Source: Mycolicibacterium tusciae JS617
Lineage (GTDB): Bacteria > Actinomycetota > Actinomycetes > Mycobacteriales > Mycobacteriaceae
Reading direction: 5' to 3'
Assembly (NCBI RefSeq): GCF_000243415.2
Contig: NZ_KI912270.1
Coordinates: forward strand, 682,001-746,000
Length of the DNA stretch: 64,000 bases
Part shown: positions 1 to 8,907 of the stretch, in pieces
Layout of the letters: each line of letters begins with the position of its first letter
How positions within the stretch are numbered: the stretch's first letter is position 1
Made by a program: the position numbers and the translations under genes
The notes under the pieces: model-generated
Seen by the model: only the letters and a program-made list of their open reading frames with translations
What the model was told of the DNA's origin: nothing
Databases searched by the model: none

Positions 1-73
1 TCGCCGGCATCGGTGAGTTCACAGTTTGTCCATCGGCCTTGCATGTCCCAGCGTTCGTCGTAGGCTCGTCAGT

Positions 74-137
74 GATGAGAGCTTGCTCGAAGAACAGATG
101 GCCGTGATGAGGTCTTGCGCGAAGAACAGATGGCTCC
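74..137 (+). repeat. tandem 32-bp duplication at the start of the DUF1707 gene
   Basis: Two head-to-tail 32-bp units (74-105 and 106-137) differ at only a few bases, and both contain CGAAGAACAGATGGC. Unit 1 has an ATG at 98 and unit 2 has the equivalent ATG at 130. From ATG 98 a 14-codon frame runs to a TGA at 140-142, which overlaps the ATG at 139 in an ATGA arrangement. The duplication may therefore have created a short upstream frame coupled to the gene. The function is not known. Confidence 0.7.
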
Positions 138-720
138 GATGACCACTCCAGCGTCCCGGAACGGTTCGATGCGCGCTGCGGACACTGATCGTATTCAGAT
201 GGCGCAGCTGCTCAGCGATGCCGCGGCTCAGGGCCGATTGCCGCTGCGCGAATACGAAGAACGCCTGGGCAGGGCCTATGCCGCGCAGACGTATGAAGAG
301 CTCGACCGGCTCTCCGCCGACCTGCCCGGCGCGGTCACGCGGGGCCGTAGCGGCGGCCCCGTCCGGCCCGCTCCGTCGACGATGCTCCTGGCGATCATGA
401 GCGGCTTCGAGCGTCGCGGCCGCTGGAACGTACCGGAACGGTTGACCACGTTTGCTCTGTTCGGCGGCGGCGTGGTCGATTTGCGCTACGCCGACTTCAC
501 GTCACCAGACGTCGAGATTCACTCCTACTCGATCTTCGGCGGGCAGACCATCCTGATACCGCCCGAGGTGAACGTCGACTTGCGCGGTGTCGGGGTGATG
601 GGCGTCTTCGAGCAGAGCGTGAGCGGCGAGGGCTCACCGGGCGCGCCATGCGTGCGCATCCGCGGCTTCTCGCTGTGGGGCAGCGTCGGAGTCAAGCGCA
701 AGCAGCGCAAGAGCGCTTAG
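130..720 (+). CDS. DUF1707 domain protein with LiaF-like C-terminal domain
   Basis: A 196-residue protein if translation starts at ATG 130; TTG 115 and ATG 139 are alternatives. The N-terminal third carries the DUF1707 pattern (RAADTDR, then a helix with LSDAAAQGRL and EYEERL), a short SHOCT-like module found on many actinobacterial envelope-associated proteins. Residues about 100-190 form a beta-rich part resembling the LiaF/DUF2154 C-terminal domain (GGGVVDLR, SIFGGQTILIP, GVMGVF). There is no signal peptide or membrane span, so it is probably cytoplasmic or membrane-peripheral. It resembles the M. tuberculosis Rv0966c type. The gene is convergent with the next one, 9 bp away. Its biochemical role is unknown; a link to envelope stress sensing is inferred from the LiaF-like fold only. 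Confidence 0.8.
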   Translation: MAPMTTPASRNGSMRAADTDRIQMAQLLSDAAAQGRLPLREYEERLGRAYAAQTYEELDRLSADLPGAVTRGRSGGPVRPAPSTMLLAIMSGFERRGRWNVPERLTTFALFGGGVVDLRYADFTSPDVEIHSYSIFGGQTILIPPEVNVDLRGVGVMGVFEQSVSGEGSPGAPCVRIRGFSLWGSVGVKRKQRKSA

Positions 721-729
721 GCCGCGAGA

Positions 730-1215
730 TCAGGCCCCGTAGACGAAGCTACCTGCCGGGCTGAGGACGAAACCGGTCTGGTCAGCGCTGTTCGTGCACA
801 ACGTCGCCACTCCGTCGGTGCCGCAGCTCACCGAACGAAATGAGAGCCGGGTGTTCGGCGGCAACGGCTTTGCCTCCACGGACACGCCGTACAACGGACG
901 ATCAGAAGTGGCGAACCCGGGCCCACCGACGGGACCCGCGCTCACCGTGTTGGCGCCGCCCGGCGCGGCGGGTATCGGCCCGCTGCACCCATAGCCGCCC
1001 GATTGACGGTCCAGCACGCACGTCAAGCCGTTGGGCGTGCTGAAGGCGTACCACGCGCCCTCATTCACCGAATACTCAGCCGGGCTCAGGGGTGCGAAGG
1101 CATTCACATTGGGAGGGCCGGGCGCCGGTTCAGCGAAAGCTGTCGCTGGAACACCGATTACCGCAAGGCTTCCAGCTATCCCGACGCCCGTCAGCAGTCT
1201 GCTCAGCACGCCCAA
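730..1215 (-). CDS. secreted mycobacterial hypothetical protein
   Basis: A 161-residue protein with a clear signal peptide: a charged start, a hydrophobic core from about residue 10 to 27, and a probable cut after AFA. The mature part is rich in Pro, Gly and Ala and has four cysteines (in LTCVL, YGCSG, VSCGT and LCTN) that could form two disulfides, as expected for an exported protein. No enzymatic motif is visible. It lies 66 bp downstream of the VWA gene on the same strand, but its own start codon and export signal suggest an independent function. Similar small cysteine-containing exported proteins are common and uncharacterised in mycobacteria. Function unknown. Confidence 0.7.
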   Translation of the reverse strand: MGVLSRLLTGVGIAGSLAVIGVPATAFAEPAPGPPNVNAFAPLSPAEYSVNEGAWYAFSTPNGLTCVLDRQSGGYGCSGPIPAAPGGANTVSAGPVGGPGFATSDRPLYGVSVEAKPLPPNTRLSFRSVSCGTDGVATLCTNSADQTGFVLSPAGSFVYGA

Positions 1216-1281
1216 ACCCTACAGGGGACGAACCGGGCACGCAGAGGTTGCGGTCTCGTACCCGTCGTGCTGCGCAGGCGC

Positions 1282-3276
1282 CTACCGACGCCTCCGCGAC
1301 CGCAAGTAGTCGCCCACCACCGCGGCACCCAAACCGTCCAGATCGGGCACCACGACGCGGCCCTCCACGCGCCGAGCGACCTGGTCGATGAACTTCGCAA
1401 GTCCCGGATCGCTGCCCAACCGGAAGATCGTCACCTGCGCGCCCAGCCCTGCCATGTCGTCGAAACCCTTCACCGTGTGGGCGATGGTGCGCGGGTGGGG
1501 CGGGTAGTCGAAGAACACTCCCGGCGGCTGGGCGGCCGAGTCAGCTCCCCCACCGCCGCCATATGACTCCAGATGCGCGGTCGGTTCACCGTCGGTCACC
1601 ACGAGCAGCACCGGCTGTGCGTTGGGATGACGGCGCAGGTGCCGACCGGCCAGTGCCAGCGCGTGGTGCAGGTTGGTGCCCTGCTCGTAGACGCCCTCCA
1701 GTCCGGTCAATTCGGCTGTGGAGACAGTGCGCGCATAGCGGCCGAAGGCGATGATCTCCAACGCATCCGATCGAAATCTCGTGCTGATCAGGTGGCTCAA
1801 TGCCAGCGCGGTGCGTTTCATCGGCAGCCACCGGTTCTCCATCACCATCGAGAACGAGGTGTCCACCAGCAGCGCCACCGCGGCCTGCGTGCGTGTCTCG
1901 GTCTCAGAGATCTCGACGTCTTCGACGGTGAACTTCAGCGGCATGTCGACGCCGCCGGTGCCGGCCTGGCGCAGCACCGTGTTCGTCAGCGTACGCGTGA
2001 CGTTCCAGGGTTCGGTGTCACCGAACGCCCACGGTCGCGTCGCACCGGTCAACTCGCCTGCCGCGCCCGCCCTACGGGTGTCACGCTCACCATGCCGTCC
2101 CGAAAGTTGTTGCGCCACATCCCGCAACGCAGCCTGCCCGAGCTGGCGCATCGCTTTCGGCGACAGTCTCCATTGCCCGTCCGAGCCACGATCCAGGAAT
2201 CCCTGGTTCACCAGTGCCCGCTCGAGTTCTGCGAGCGTCGCGGCGTCGACTGCGGCTTCGTCGCCGAGTTGACGGGCAAGCATGTCCAGGTCGACGTCCT
2301 CCATCGTGGCGCCCGCGTAGCTCTGCGAGAGCGACTCGGCAAGCTCTTCGAGTTCGGCGATGTCGGCCATCGCCTGGGTGCCCTCGCCCATGCCCATCGG
2401 GTTGTCACCGGAGAACCGCGACGACCCATCCCAGTCCTCACCGGGCCGTGCCGCCTGTAGGTGCCCGTCGAGCTTGTTGAGCGCATTCATCAGCGATGGT
2501 GAGCCGAATGCCTGCTGCGCCAACGCATCCAACTCGGCCCGCTGATCCGCAGACAGGCTGTTGCGGAAGCGCTGCGCGGCGGCGGCCCGCTTGGCCAAGG
2601 AGTCCAGCAGCTCCTCGACGTTGCGCGGATTCTCCGGGAAGAACTCGCCGTGCTTATCCATGAAATTCTGGAAGTCGTCCGGCGAATCCTCGCCCTTGGC
2701 GTGCTTGTCCAGCAGGTCGTTGAGATCGTCGAGCATCTCGTTGACGCGCTGGCGGTCTTCGTCGGTGGCGTTCTCCATCGCCTGCTTCATGCCTGCGAAC
2801 CGCTGGTCGAGCATCTCGCGGCCGAGCAGATCCTTGATCTGGTCGTACTTTTCGCGCGCCTCGTCGCTGCGCCAGTCGTAGTCGGCGAGCTCCTGCACGG
2901 CCTTCGCGGGTGACGGCGGCAACGACTCGATGCGCATCTCGTTGAACCGCGCATCGTCGTCCAGCGCCCGGGCCAACTCCTTGCGCTCGGCCAGCACGGC
3001 TTCGTCGAGCAGCTTCTTGACCTCGGCGAGGGTGCCGTCGAGGTTGTTGCGCTGCAACATTTCCCGACGACGGCGGTTGGCCTCGGCGGCGAGCTTGTCG
3101 GCGCCGCGCATGTTCTCCGTGCCACGGCGCATCAGCTCGGACAGGGCGCGTCGCGGCGAGCTGCCCTCCATGACGTCCTGGCCGATCTGCTCGAGCGCCT
3201 CGCGCAGATCGATCGGCGGGGCCAGTGGATCGGGCCCGCCGGTGTATCGCGAGTACCGCGAAGTACGTTTAGCCAT
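1282..3276 (-). CDS. VWA domain-containing protein (Rv0959-like)
   Basis: A 664-residue protein with start ATG at 3276, chosen because the frame further upstream lies inside the AAA gene and the product then begins MAKRTSRYS. The last third is a von Willebrand factor A domain with the metal-binding MIDAS motif DTSFS, a downstream GTNLHHAL and VVTDGEPT. The long N-terminal part is charged, helical and rich in Asp, Glu and Arg. The gene overlaps the upstream AAA-ATPase gene by 8 bp, the classic MoxR-VWA pairing in which the ATPase remodels or inserts metal into a target with the VWA protein as adaptor. The pair resembles M. tuberculosis Rv0958-Rv0959. The actual client is unknown. There is no signal peptide, so it is cytoplasmic. 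Confidence 0.88.
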   Translation of the reverse strand: MAKRTSRYSRYTGGPDPLAPPIDLREALEQIGQDVMEGSSPRRALSELMRRGTENMRGADKLAAEANRRRREMLQRNNLDGTLAEVKKLLDEAVLAERKELARALDDDARFNEMRIESLPPSPAKAVQELADYDWRSDEAREKYDQIKDLLGREMLDQRFAGMKQAMENATDEDRQRVNEMLDDLNDLLDKHAKGEDSPDDFQNFMDKHGEFFPENPRNVEELLDSLAKRAAAAQRFRNSLSADQRAELDALAQQAFGSPSLMNALNKLDGHLQAARPGEDWDGSSRFSGDNPMGMGEGTQAMADIAELEELAESLSQSYAGATMEDVDLDMLARQLGDEAAVDAATLAELERALVNQGFLDRGSDGQWRLSPKAMRQLGQAALRDVAQQLSGRHGERDTRRAGAAGELTGATRPWAFGDTEPWNVTRTLTNTVLRQAGTGGVDMPLKFTVEDVEISETETRTQAAVALLVDTSFSMVMENRWLPMKRTALALSHLISTRFRSDALEIIAFGRYARTVSTAELTGLEGVYEQGTNLHHALALAGRHLRRHPNAQPVLLVVTDGEPTAHLESYGGGGGADSAAQPPGVFFDYPPHPRTIAHTVKGFDDMAGLGAQVTIFRLGSDPGLAKFIDQVARRVEGRVVVPDLDGLGAAVVGDYLRSRRRR

Positions 3277-4654
3277 ATACGGTTTCGCCTTCTGAGGACA
3301 CCTTGTCGATCCGCTTGGCCAGATACAGGGCCTCGAGCGCCAGTTCGACGGCCGCCGCACGCTGTCCGTCCGTCGTCGCCTCCAGTCGCTTCTGGATCTC
3401 CGCGATCGCCGGGACCTCCGGCACCGCGGCCAGCACGTCGCGGGAGGACACCCGCTCGCCGGTGGTGACCGCCGAGCCGTTCTCGATCGCGACCACCAAC
3501 GGACCCACGTCGATACCGCCGAGCAGCTTCTGCGCGGTGTCCGCGGTGGCGCGGCGCAAGAGGTGTTCCAGCACGGCCTGCTCGCGACCCTCCTCCCCGG
3601 ATTCGAATTCCAGCTTGCCGCGCAGGACGTCGATCACCGTCGACAGGTCCACGACCCGCGCCACCGGATCCTGTTCGCCCAGGATGGCCGAACGGTGGCG
3701 TGCCGAGGCGGCGACCGTCTCGGCGGCCGCGATCGCGAAGCGCGCCGAGACACCGGAACGCTGGTCGATGGACCGCGATTCCCGCAGATAGCGGGCGAAG
3801 CGGGCGAGCGCCTGCACGAGGTACTCGGGCACCTCGGCGGCCAGATGCGCCTCCTGCCGGATGACTCCGACCTCGGCCTCGAGCTCGTACGGGTAATGGG
3901 TGCGAATCTCGGCCCCGAAGCGGTCCTTCAGCGGCGTGATGATGCGGCCGCGGTTGGTGTAGTCCTCGGGGTTGGCACTGGCGACGACGACGACGTCCAG
4001 CGGCAGTCGCAACGTGTAGCCGCGCACCTGAATGTCGCGCTCCTCCATCACGTTCAGCATCGACACCTGGATGCGCTCGGCGAGGTCGGGCAACTCGTTG
4101 ATCGCGACTATGCCCCGGTGGGCCCTAGGAATGAGGCCGTACGCGATCGTCTCCGGATCACCGAGACTGCGGCCCTCGGCCACTTTGATCGGGTCGATGT
4201 CGCCGACGAGGTCGGCCACGCTGGTGTCCGGGGTCGCCAGCTTCTCGGTGTAGCGCTCGCTGCGGTGCCGCCACTCGACGGGCAGATCGTCGCCGGAGTC
4301 CGCGGCCCGCCGGATGGACTCGGGGGTGATCGGCGAATACGGATGCTCGCTGAGTTCGGAGCCGGCGATGACAGGGGTCCACTCGTCGAGCAGGCCCGTC
4401 AGCGCGCGCAGCAGACGGGTTTTGCCCTGTCCGCGTTCACCAAGCAACACCACGTCGTGCCCGGCGATCAGGGCCCGTTCCAGCTGCGGGAGCACGGTGT
4501 CTTCGAAGCCCAGGATGCCCGGCCAGGCATCGCGGCCCTCGGCCAGCGCGGCCAGCAGGTTCTCGCGGATTTCGGCCTTGACGCCCCGTTCGACATGACC
4601 GGAGGCCCTCAGCTCTGAAACGGTCCGGGGAAAATCGTTAGGTGATGTCACCAC
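3269..4654 (-). CDS. MoxR/ChlI-type AAA+ ATPase (Rv0958-like)
   Basis: A 461-residue AAA+ ATPase of the magnesium-chelatase subunit I / MoxR group. The Walker A motif is GERGQGKT (about residue 72), and an ELPDL segment followed by the sensor region VVVASANPEDYTNRGRII matches the Mg-chelatase I family. A helical C-terminal lid follows. Mycobacteria do not make chlorophyll, and no other chelatase gene is nearby, so the old name magnesium chelatase should be read as a family label. The stop codon overlaps the start of the VWA gene (8 bp), so the two are almost certainly translated together and act as a chaperone-like complex. The start MVTSPNDF lies 148 bp from the divergent small gene. Confidence 0.88.
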   Translation of the reverse strand: MVTSPNDFPRTVSELRASGHVERGVKAEIRENLLAALAEGRDAWPGILGFEDTVLPQLERALIAGHDVVLLGERGQGKTRLLRALTGLLDEWTPVIAGSELSEHPYSPITPESIRRAADSGDDLPVEWRHRSERYTEKLATPDTSVADLVGDIDPIKVAEGRSLGDPETIAYGLIPRAHRGIVAINELPDLAERIQVSMLNVMEERDIQVRGYTLRLPLDVVVVASANPEDYTNRGRIITPLKDRFGAEIRTHYPYELEAEVGVIRQEAHLAAEVPEYLVQALARFARYLRESRSIDQRSGVSARFAIAAAETVAASARHRSAILGEQDPVARVVDLSTVIDVLRGKLEFESGEEGREQAVLEHLLRRATADTAQKLLGGIDVGPLVVAIENGSAVTTGERVSSRDVLAAVPEVPAIAEIQKRLEATTDGQRAAAVELALEALYLAKRIDKVSSEGETVYG

Positions 4655-4757
4655 TCCACGCTACGACGTGACCCGCGACCGTGCGTGTCCCCTCCTCGCC
4701 ACGCCGCCAATCCGTCACATTCCGCGCACGCCCGATCCCTGCATAAAAGCCTCGGTA

Positions 4758-4774
4758 GTGGGAATTCTTCCCAC
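4758..4774. promoter_or_regulatory. 17-bp inverted repeat in the leader of the Rho_N/SAP-like gene
   Basis: GTGGGAA-TTC-TTCCCAC is a perfect dyad with 7-bp arms. It ends 13 bp before the AAAGGAGG ribosome binding site and 28 bp before the ATG at 4803. It could be an operator or a small hairpin close to the ribosome binding site. A -10-like CATAAAAG lies just upstream. Role inferred only. Confidence 0.4.
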
Positions 4775-4802
4775 AGCAGAACGAACAAAGGAGGCACCTG
4801 CG

Positions 4803-5060
4803 ATGCCGAATCCGTCCATCAAGAACGAAAAGCTGTACGAGGACCTGCGCGAGGAAGGCAACTCGAAGCAGAAGTCCGCCAGGATCGCCAACGCCGCCGC
4901 GGCGCGCGGCACGTCCGCGGTCGGCCGCAAGGGCGGGAAGTCGGGCTCCTACGACGACTGGACGGTGCCGGAGTTGAAGAAGCGCGCCAAGGAGATCGGC
5001 ATCTCGGGATACTCCGCGCTCACCAAGTCGAAGCTGATCGACAAGATCCGCAACTCCTAG
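4803..5060 (+). CDS. DUF7218 / Rho N-terminal-SAP-like small protein
   Basis: An 85-residue basic protein. The start is set by a strong AAAGGAGG motif nine bases before ATG 4803; the longer upstream frame has no such signal. The N-terminal half (MPNPSIKNEKLYEDL, then EEGNSKQKSARIANA) is the conserved DUF7218 block. The C-terminal half (WTVPELKKRAKEIGI, then LTKSKLIDKIRNS) is a Rho_N/SAP-like helix-loop-helix used by other proteins to bind nucleic acid. It probably binds DNA or RNA, but no partner is known. It is divergent from the AAA gene and ends just before a strong hairpin shared with the convergent purH gene. Confidence 0.8.
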   Translation: MPNPSIKNEKLYEDLREEGNSKQKSARIANAAAARGTSAVGRKGGKSGSYDDWTVPELKKRAKEIGISGYSALTKSKLIDKIRNS

Positions 5061-5064
5061 CGCG

Positions 5065-5122
5065 CGAACGTGGGTTACCCGCACGCTCCGCCGCCCGGAA
5101 GCGTGTGGGTAACCCACGTTCG
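5065..5122. terminator. bidirectional hairpin terminator between DUF7218 gene and purH
   Basis: Arms 5065-5086 and 5101-5122 pair over 22 bp with a single G-U wobble and a 14-nt loop. The hairpin lies four bases after the stop of the + strand gene and 18 bases after the stop of purH on the - strand, so it can end transcription from both sides. There is no T-tract, which is usual in mycobacteria. The same arm sequence recurs at 13460-13482. Confidence 0.8.
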
Positions 5123-5139
5123 GCGGAGAGCGCAGCCGC

Positions 5140-6708
5140 TCAGTGTGCGAAGTGTCGGGCGCCCGTCAGGTAGAGGGTGATCCCCGCCTTGGCGGCCGCC
5201 GCGGTGACCTCATCGTCACGCACGGAACCACCGGGATGCACGACCGCCTTCACGCCGGCATCCGTCAGCACCTCGAGCCCGTCGGGGAACGGGAAGAACG
5301 CGTCGGAAGCGGCGACTGCCCCCCGCACGCGATCGCCTGCCCGCTGCACGGCCAGCTTGGCGGCGTCGACCCGATTGACCTGACCCATGCCCACCCCGAC
5401 GGTGGCGCCGTCGGCGGCGACGACGATCGCGTTGGACTTCACCGCGCGGCACGCCAGCCACGCGAACTTCAGATCGGTCAGCGTCGCGGGGTCGGCGGGT
5501 GAGCCGGTGGCCAGTGTCCAATTGGCGGAATCATCACCGGGTGCGGTGAACTCGTCGCGCTGCTGAATCAGCAGTCCACCGCTGATCTGGCGGAATTCGG
5601 TGCCGCCCTGCTGCGGCTCGGACGCCAACAAGACGCGGATGTTCTTCTTGCGCGCAAGAACTTCCACCGCACCGGACTCGTACGCAGGTGCGATGATCAC
5701 CTCGGTGAAAATGTCGGCAACCGTCTCGGCCATCTCGACGGTCACCTCGGTGTTGGCCGCGATCACGCCGCCGAACGCCGACAGCGGATCGCATTCGTGG
5801 GCCTTGCGGTGGGCGTCGGCCACCGACACCGACGAGATGGCGATGCCGCACGGATTGGCGTGCTTGATGATCGCCACGCAGACCTCTTCGTGGTCGAACG
5901 CCGCACGCCAGGCGGCATCGGCATCGGTGTAGTTGTTGTAGGACATCTCTTTTCCGTGCAGCTGCTGCGCCTGCGCCAGGCCTGGCCAGCCCCCGTCGTT
6001 GCGGTAGAGCGCGGCCTGCTGATGAGGGTTCTCCCCGTACCGAAGCACGGCCTCGCGTCGCCACGTCGAACCCGTCCACAACGGAAGCGACGGCGGAGCG
6101 GAGTCTCCTTCGGAGACCAGCACCGACGACATCCACGCAGCCACCGCGACGTCGTAGTCCGCCGTGTGCCGGAATGCCAAGGAGGCCAGCTTCTTCCGCT
6201 CGTCGAGTGTGAACCCTCCGGCCCGCGCAGCGGCGAGTACACCGTCGTAGCCCAGCGGATCGACGACCACCGCGACGCTGGGATGGTTCTTGGCGGCGGC
6301 GCGCACCATCGAGGGCCCGCCGATATCGATCTGCTCGACGCACTCGTCTTCGCTGGCGCCGGAGTCGACGGTCTGGGTGAACGGGTAGAGGTTGACGACG
6401 ACCAGTTCGAAGGGGGCGACGCCGAGTTCGGCCAGCGCCGAAACATGTTCGGGCTTGCGCTGATCGGCGAGCAGTCCGGCGTGCACATGCGGGTGCAGCG
6501 TCTTGACCCTGCCGTCGAGCACCTCAGGGAACCCGGTGACCTGTTCGACCGAGGTGACCGGAACACCCGCCTCGGCAATGGTTTTGGCCGTCGAACCGGT
6601 CGACACGAGTTCGACGCCCGCCTCGTGCAGGCCGCGCGCAAGGTCGGCGAGACCCGTCTTGTCGTACACGCTGATCAACGCGCGCCGAATAGCCCTACGG
6701 TCAGTCAT
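5140..6708 (-). CDS. purH: bifunctional AICAR formyltransferase / IMP cyclohydrolase
   Basis: A 522-residue protein, normal for PurH, catalysing the last two steps of IMP synthesis (AICAR to FAICAR to IMP) in the cytoplasm. The N-terminal MGS-like IMP cyclohydrolase domain shows [29 protein letters not shown] and NLYPF. The AICAR transformylase domain shows [14 protein letters not shown] and the catalytic KHANPCG. The C-terminus [10 protein letters not shown] and HPGGSVRD are typical. Its ATG overlaps the purN stop by four bases (ATGA), so purN-purH form a translationally coupled purine operon. It ends at the strong shared hairpin. All key motifs are present. Confidence 0.97.
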   Translation of the reverse strand: MTDRRAIRRALISVYDKTGLADLARGLHEAGVELVSTGSTAKTIAEAGVPVTSVEQVTGFPEVLDGRVKTLHPHVHAGLLADQRKPEHVSALAELGVAPFELVVVNLYPFTQTVDSGASEDECVEQIDIGGPSMVRAAAKNHPSVAVVVDPLGYDGVLAAARAGGFTLDERKKLASLAFRHTADYDVAVAAWMSSVLVSEGDSAPPSLPLWTGSTWRREAVLRYGENPHQQAALYRNDGGWPGLAQAQQLHGKEMSYNNYTDADAAWRAAFDHEEVCVAIIKHANPCGIAISSVSVADAHRKAHECDPLSAFGGVIAANTEVTVEMAETVADIFTEVIIAPAYESGAVEVLARKKNIRVLLASEPQQGGTEFRQISGGLLIQQRDEFTAPGDDSANWTLATGSPADPATLTDLKFAWLACRAVKSNAIVVAADGATVGVGMGQVNRVDAAKLAVQRAGDRVRGAVAASDAFFPFPDGLEVLTDAGVKAVVHPGGSVRDDEVTAAAAKAGITLYLTGARHFAH

Positions 6709-7334
6709 CCCAGAGTCGCCTTTCGTCCGGTCCAGGTCACGCCGCGGGTAGCCACCGCGGCCAGAACGTCCACCAGCAGTCGCCGCTCGACGACCTTGAT
6801 CCGCTCGTGCAGGCTGGCTTCGTCGTCATCGTCGAGCACCGGCACCGCTTCTTGCGCCAGCAGCGGCCCGGTGTCGGTTCCGGCATCGACCAGGTGCACG
6901 CTGCACCCCGTCACCTTGACGCCGTATTCCAGCGCATCGGGAACCGCGTGCGCTCCCGGGAATGCCGGCAGCAGCGCCGGATGGGTGTTGATGATCCGGC
7001 CCATGAAGCGGGAAAGGAAATGGGGCCCAAGAATTTTCATGAATCCGGCAGCCACGATCAGATCAGGTTCCTGCAATGCGGTGGCGTCGGTGATCGCAGC
7101 GTCCCACGCCTGGCGGTCGGGGTGGTCGCGCAGTCGCACGGTATAGCTGGGTACTGATGCCGATGCGGCGATGTCGACGGCCGGGCAGTCGCGATCCACG
7201 CCGACGGCGATGATTCGGGCCGGGTAGTCGTCGCTGGTGGCGTCGAGGAGGGATCGCAACAGCGATCCGGTGCCCGATGCCAGTACCACAACCCGTGCAG
7301 GCACCTTCGGGGGCACACGAAGCGGTTGCTGCAC
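6705..7334 (-). CDS. purN: phosphoribosylglycinamide formyltransferase
   Basis: A 209-residue protein using GTG 7334 as start; the frame stays open further upstream but there it only shadows the acidic tail of the membrane-protein gene. It transfers a formyl group from 10-formyl-THF to GAR in purine synthesis. Visible motifs are the phosphate loop [12 protein letters not shown], the catalytic Asn and His in [13 protein letters not shown] and the Asp in [10 protein letters not shown]. It lies 10 bp downstream of the PerM-like gene and overlaps purH by four bases, so all three may be cotranscribed, as in Rv0955-purN-purH. Confidence 0.95.
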   Translation of the reverse strand: MQQPLRVPPKVPARVVVLASGTGSLLRSLLDATSDDYPARIIAVGVDRDCPAVDIAASASVPSYTVRLRDHPDRQAWDAAITDATALQEPDLIVAAGFMKILGPHFLSRFMGRIINTHPALLPAFPGAHAVPDALEYGVKVTGCSVHLVDAGTDTGPLLAQEAVPVLDDDDEASLHERIKVVERRLLVDVLAAVATRGVTWTGRKATLG

Positions 7335-7344
7335 GCCTGGCAGC

Positions 7345-8850
7345 CTAATCGTCGCGGTTCGGGGCCTGGTCCGTGGTCGCACCCGGCGTGGCGTGATCGT
7401 CTGGAGATTCGTCGACAACGAAGTGATCCTCGGGGTCACCGAAAGCATCCGGGGTGACGTCCCGGGGCTCGGGCTGGGCTTGCGGACCGGCGTCCGGGTC
7501 ATCGATATCGGGTTGCTCATCAACCGGCTCGAACGCAGGCTCGAACTCGGGTTCGGAGTCCGGCCCGGTTTCTGCCTCCGGCTCGGGTTCTGATCCGGCC
7601 TCCAGATCGAGCTGCGCCTCATCCTCATCCTTGGGCTCGGGCTCGAGCTGCGCCTCGGCCTCCGGCTCCGCCCCGGCCTCTGGCTCTGCCTCGGCCTTCG
7701 GCGCCGGTTTGGGAGCCCTGACCCGCCGGGCGATACCACCGGACATCGCCACGGTCAGCGCTCCGATGCCGGCGAACCACAGGAAGACCGCGGGCCCGAA
7801 CGTGGCCTGGTCGACGCCGACGTCGCCGAAGTTGCCCAGCCGTCCACCGCCGGCATAACCGAGCACCGCCATGATCAGCGCCGCGATCGCCGCGGCGACG
7901 ACGAGCTTGCCGATCGCGGGCAGCAAGGGCAGCGGGTGGCGCGCAGCCTGCTGACCCAACGCCACACCGGACGCCGCAGCGACGATCAGCAGCGCCACCC
8001 AGATCGGGCCCAGCGGTGGTGTCGGGAGGGCGGCCAGCACCGGCAGCGCCGGGATGTCACCCCCGAACACGGTGAACGAACTGAACGTCGCCAACCCGAT
8101 GTGCGCGCTGGAGCCGACGGCGACCGCGGCGGTGCCGACAAGCACGTTGGGGATGTACAGGATGGACAGCAGCGTCAGGCTGAACTGCCCGAACATCGAG
8201 TCCGTGATCCCGTACAGGTCGTGCATCGTTGCCCAGTGCACAACCATTGAGCCGACCATCACGACGCCCGACAGGCCGAGCAACGCCAACACGCCTGCGC
8301 TCGCCGCGCGAAACGCATCGGGTAGCCACGCAGGCAGGGGCGAGTTGGCCAGCACTCGTCGGCCGATCCGCGACCCGACTCCTATCACCGCACCGGCCGC
8401 GTGCACCGCCAGCACGCTGCCGAAGGCGCGCAGGGCGTCGGGAGTCTGGAGCTGTGTGAGCACCGATGCGGCGTCGTGTACGACGGCCAGCGCGAGCGCC
8501 GCGATCAACAGCGGCCCGCCGATGGCCGACGCGACGACCCATCGCGTCACGAACCAGGAGCCCGCCGGCGACGTGGCCCCGGCAGTCGACCGCGCTGTGC
8601 CCCACACCATCGCGAGCATGGGCAGCAGCGGCATCACGCCGAGCTCGGAGCCGCCGATGGAAATCGGCACCAGATGCACGCCCAACCACATGCTTGCGAT
8701 CGCGCCGAGCGCGCCGGTCATGTCGCTGTTGGCGATCAACAGCTGAAGCAGCACCACTGCCGCGACGACGCCCAGCGCCACGACGGACGGCCCGAATGCG
8801 ACCCGAAGCAGCTCACGCGCCTGGCGTGTGCCGACTGGCCGGTTGTCCAC
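7345..8850 (-). CDS. PerM-like integral membrane protein (DUF6350, Rv0955-like)
   Basis: A 501-residue polytopic membrane protein with about nine to ten hydrophobic segments between residues 20 and 375. A cytoplasmic tail of about 120 residues follows, extremely rich in Glu, Pro, Asp and Ala (repeated PEPE/AEPE runs). The family matches Rv0955 (PerM), which is known to support cell division and persistence. The acidic low-complexity tail is a coding repeat and looks intrinsically disordered. The gene is upstream of purN (10 bp) and downstream of the DUF5336 gene (57 bp), giving an envelope-plus-purine operon. No catalytic motif is seen. Function is inferred from the homologue. Confidence 0.85.
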   Translation of the reverse strand: MDNRPVGTRQARELLRVAFGPSVVALGVVAAVVLLQLLIANSDMTGALGAIASMWLGVHLVPISIGGSELGVMPLLPMLAMVWGTARSTAGATSPAGSWFVTRWVVASAIGGPLLIAALALAVVHDAASVLTQLQTPDALRAFGSVLAVHAAGAVIGVGSRIGRRVLANSPLPAWLPDAFRAASAGVLALLGLSGVVMVGSMVVHWATMHDLYGITDSMFGQFSLTLLSILYIPNVLVGTAAVAVGSSAHIGLATFSSFTVFGGDIPALPVLAALPTPPLGPIWVALLIVAAASGVALGQQAARHPLPLLPAIGKLVVAAAIAALIMAVLGYAGGGRLGNFGDVGVDQATFGPAVFLWFAGIGALTVAMSGGIARRVRAPKPAPKAEAEPEAGAEPEAEAQLEPEPKDEDEAQLDLEAGSEPEPEAETGPDSEPEFEPAFEPVDEQPDIDDPDAGPQAQPEPRDVTPDAFGDPEDHFVVDESPDDHATPGATTDQAPNRDD

Positions 8851-8907
8851 TAAGGCCGCTCCTCGCGCAGGCTCACGCGCACGAAGTTGACGTACGCGCG
8901 GCTCAGA

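Noticed and set aside
3269..4654. True magnesium chelatase for chlorophyll or cobalt insertion
   Set aside because: No H subunit or chlorophyll genes are present and the partner is a VWA protein typical of MoxR systems; the gene is annotated as an AAA+ chaperone-type ATPase.
7335..7739. N-terminal extension of purN
   Set aside because: The extra ~135 codons read the acidic repeat tail of the PerM-like gene in another frame and have no homology to PurN; GTG 7334 gives the normal length.
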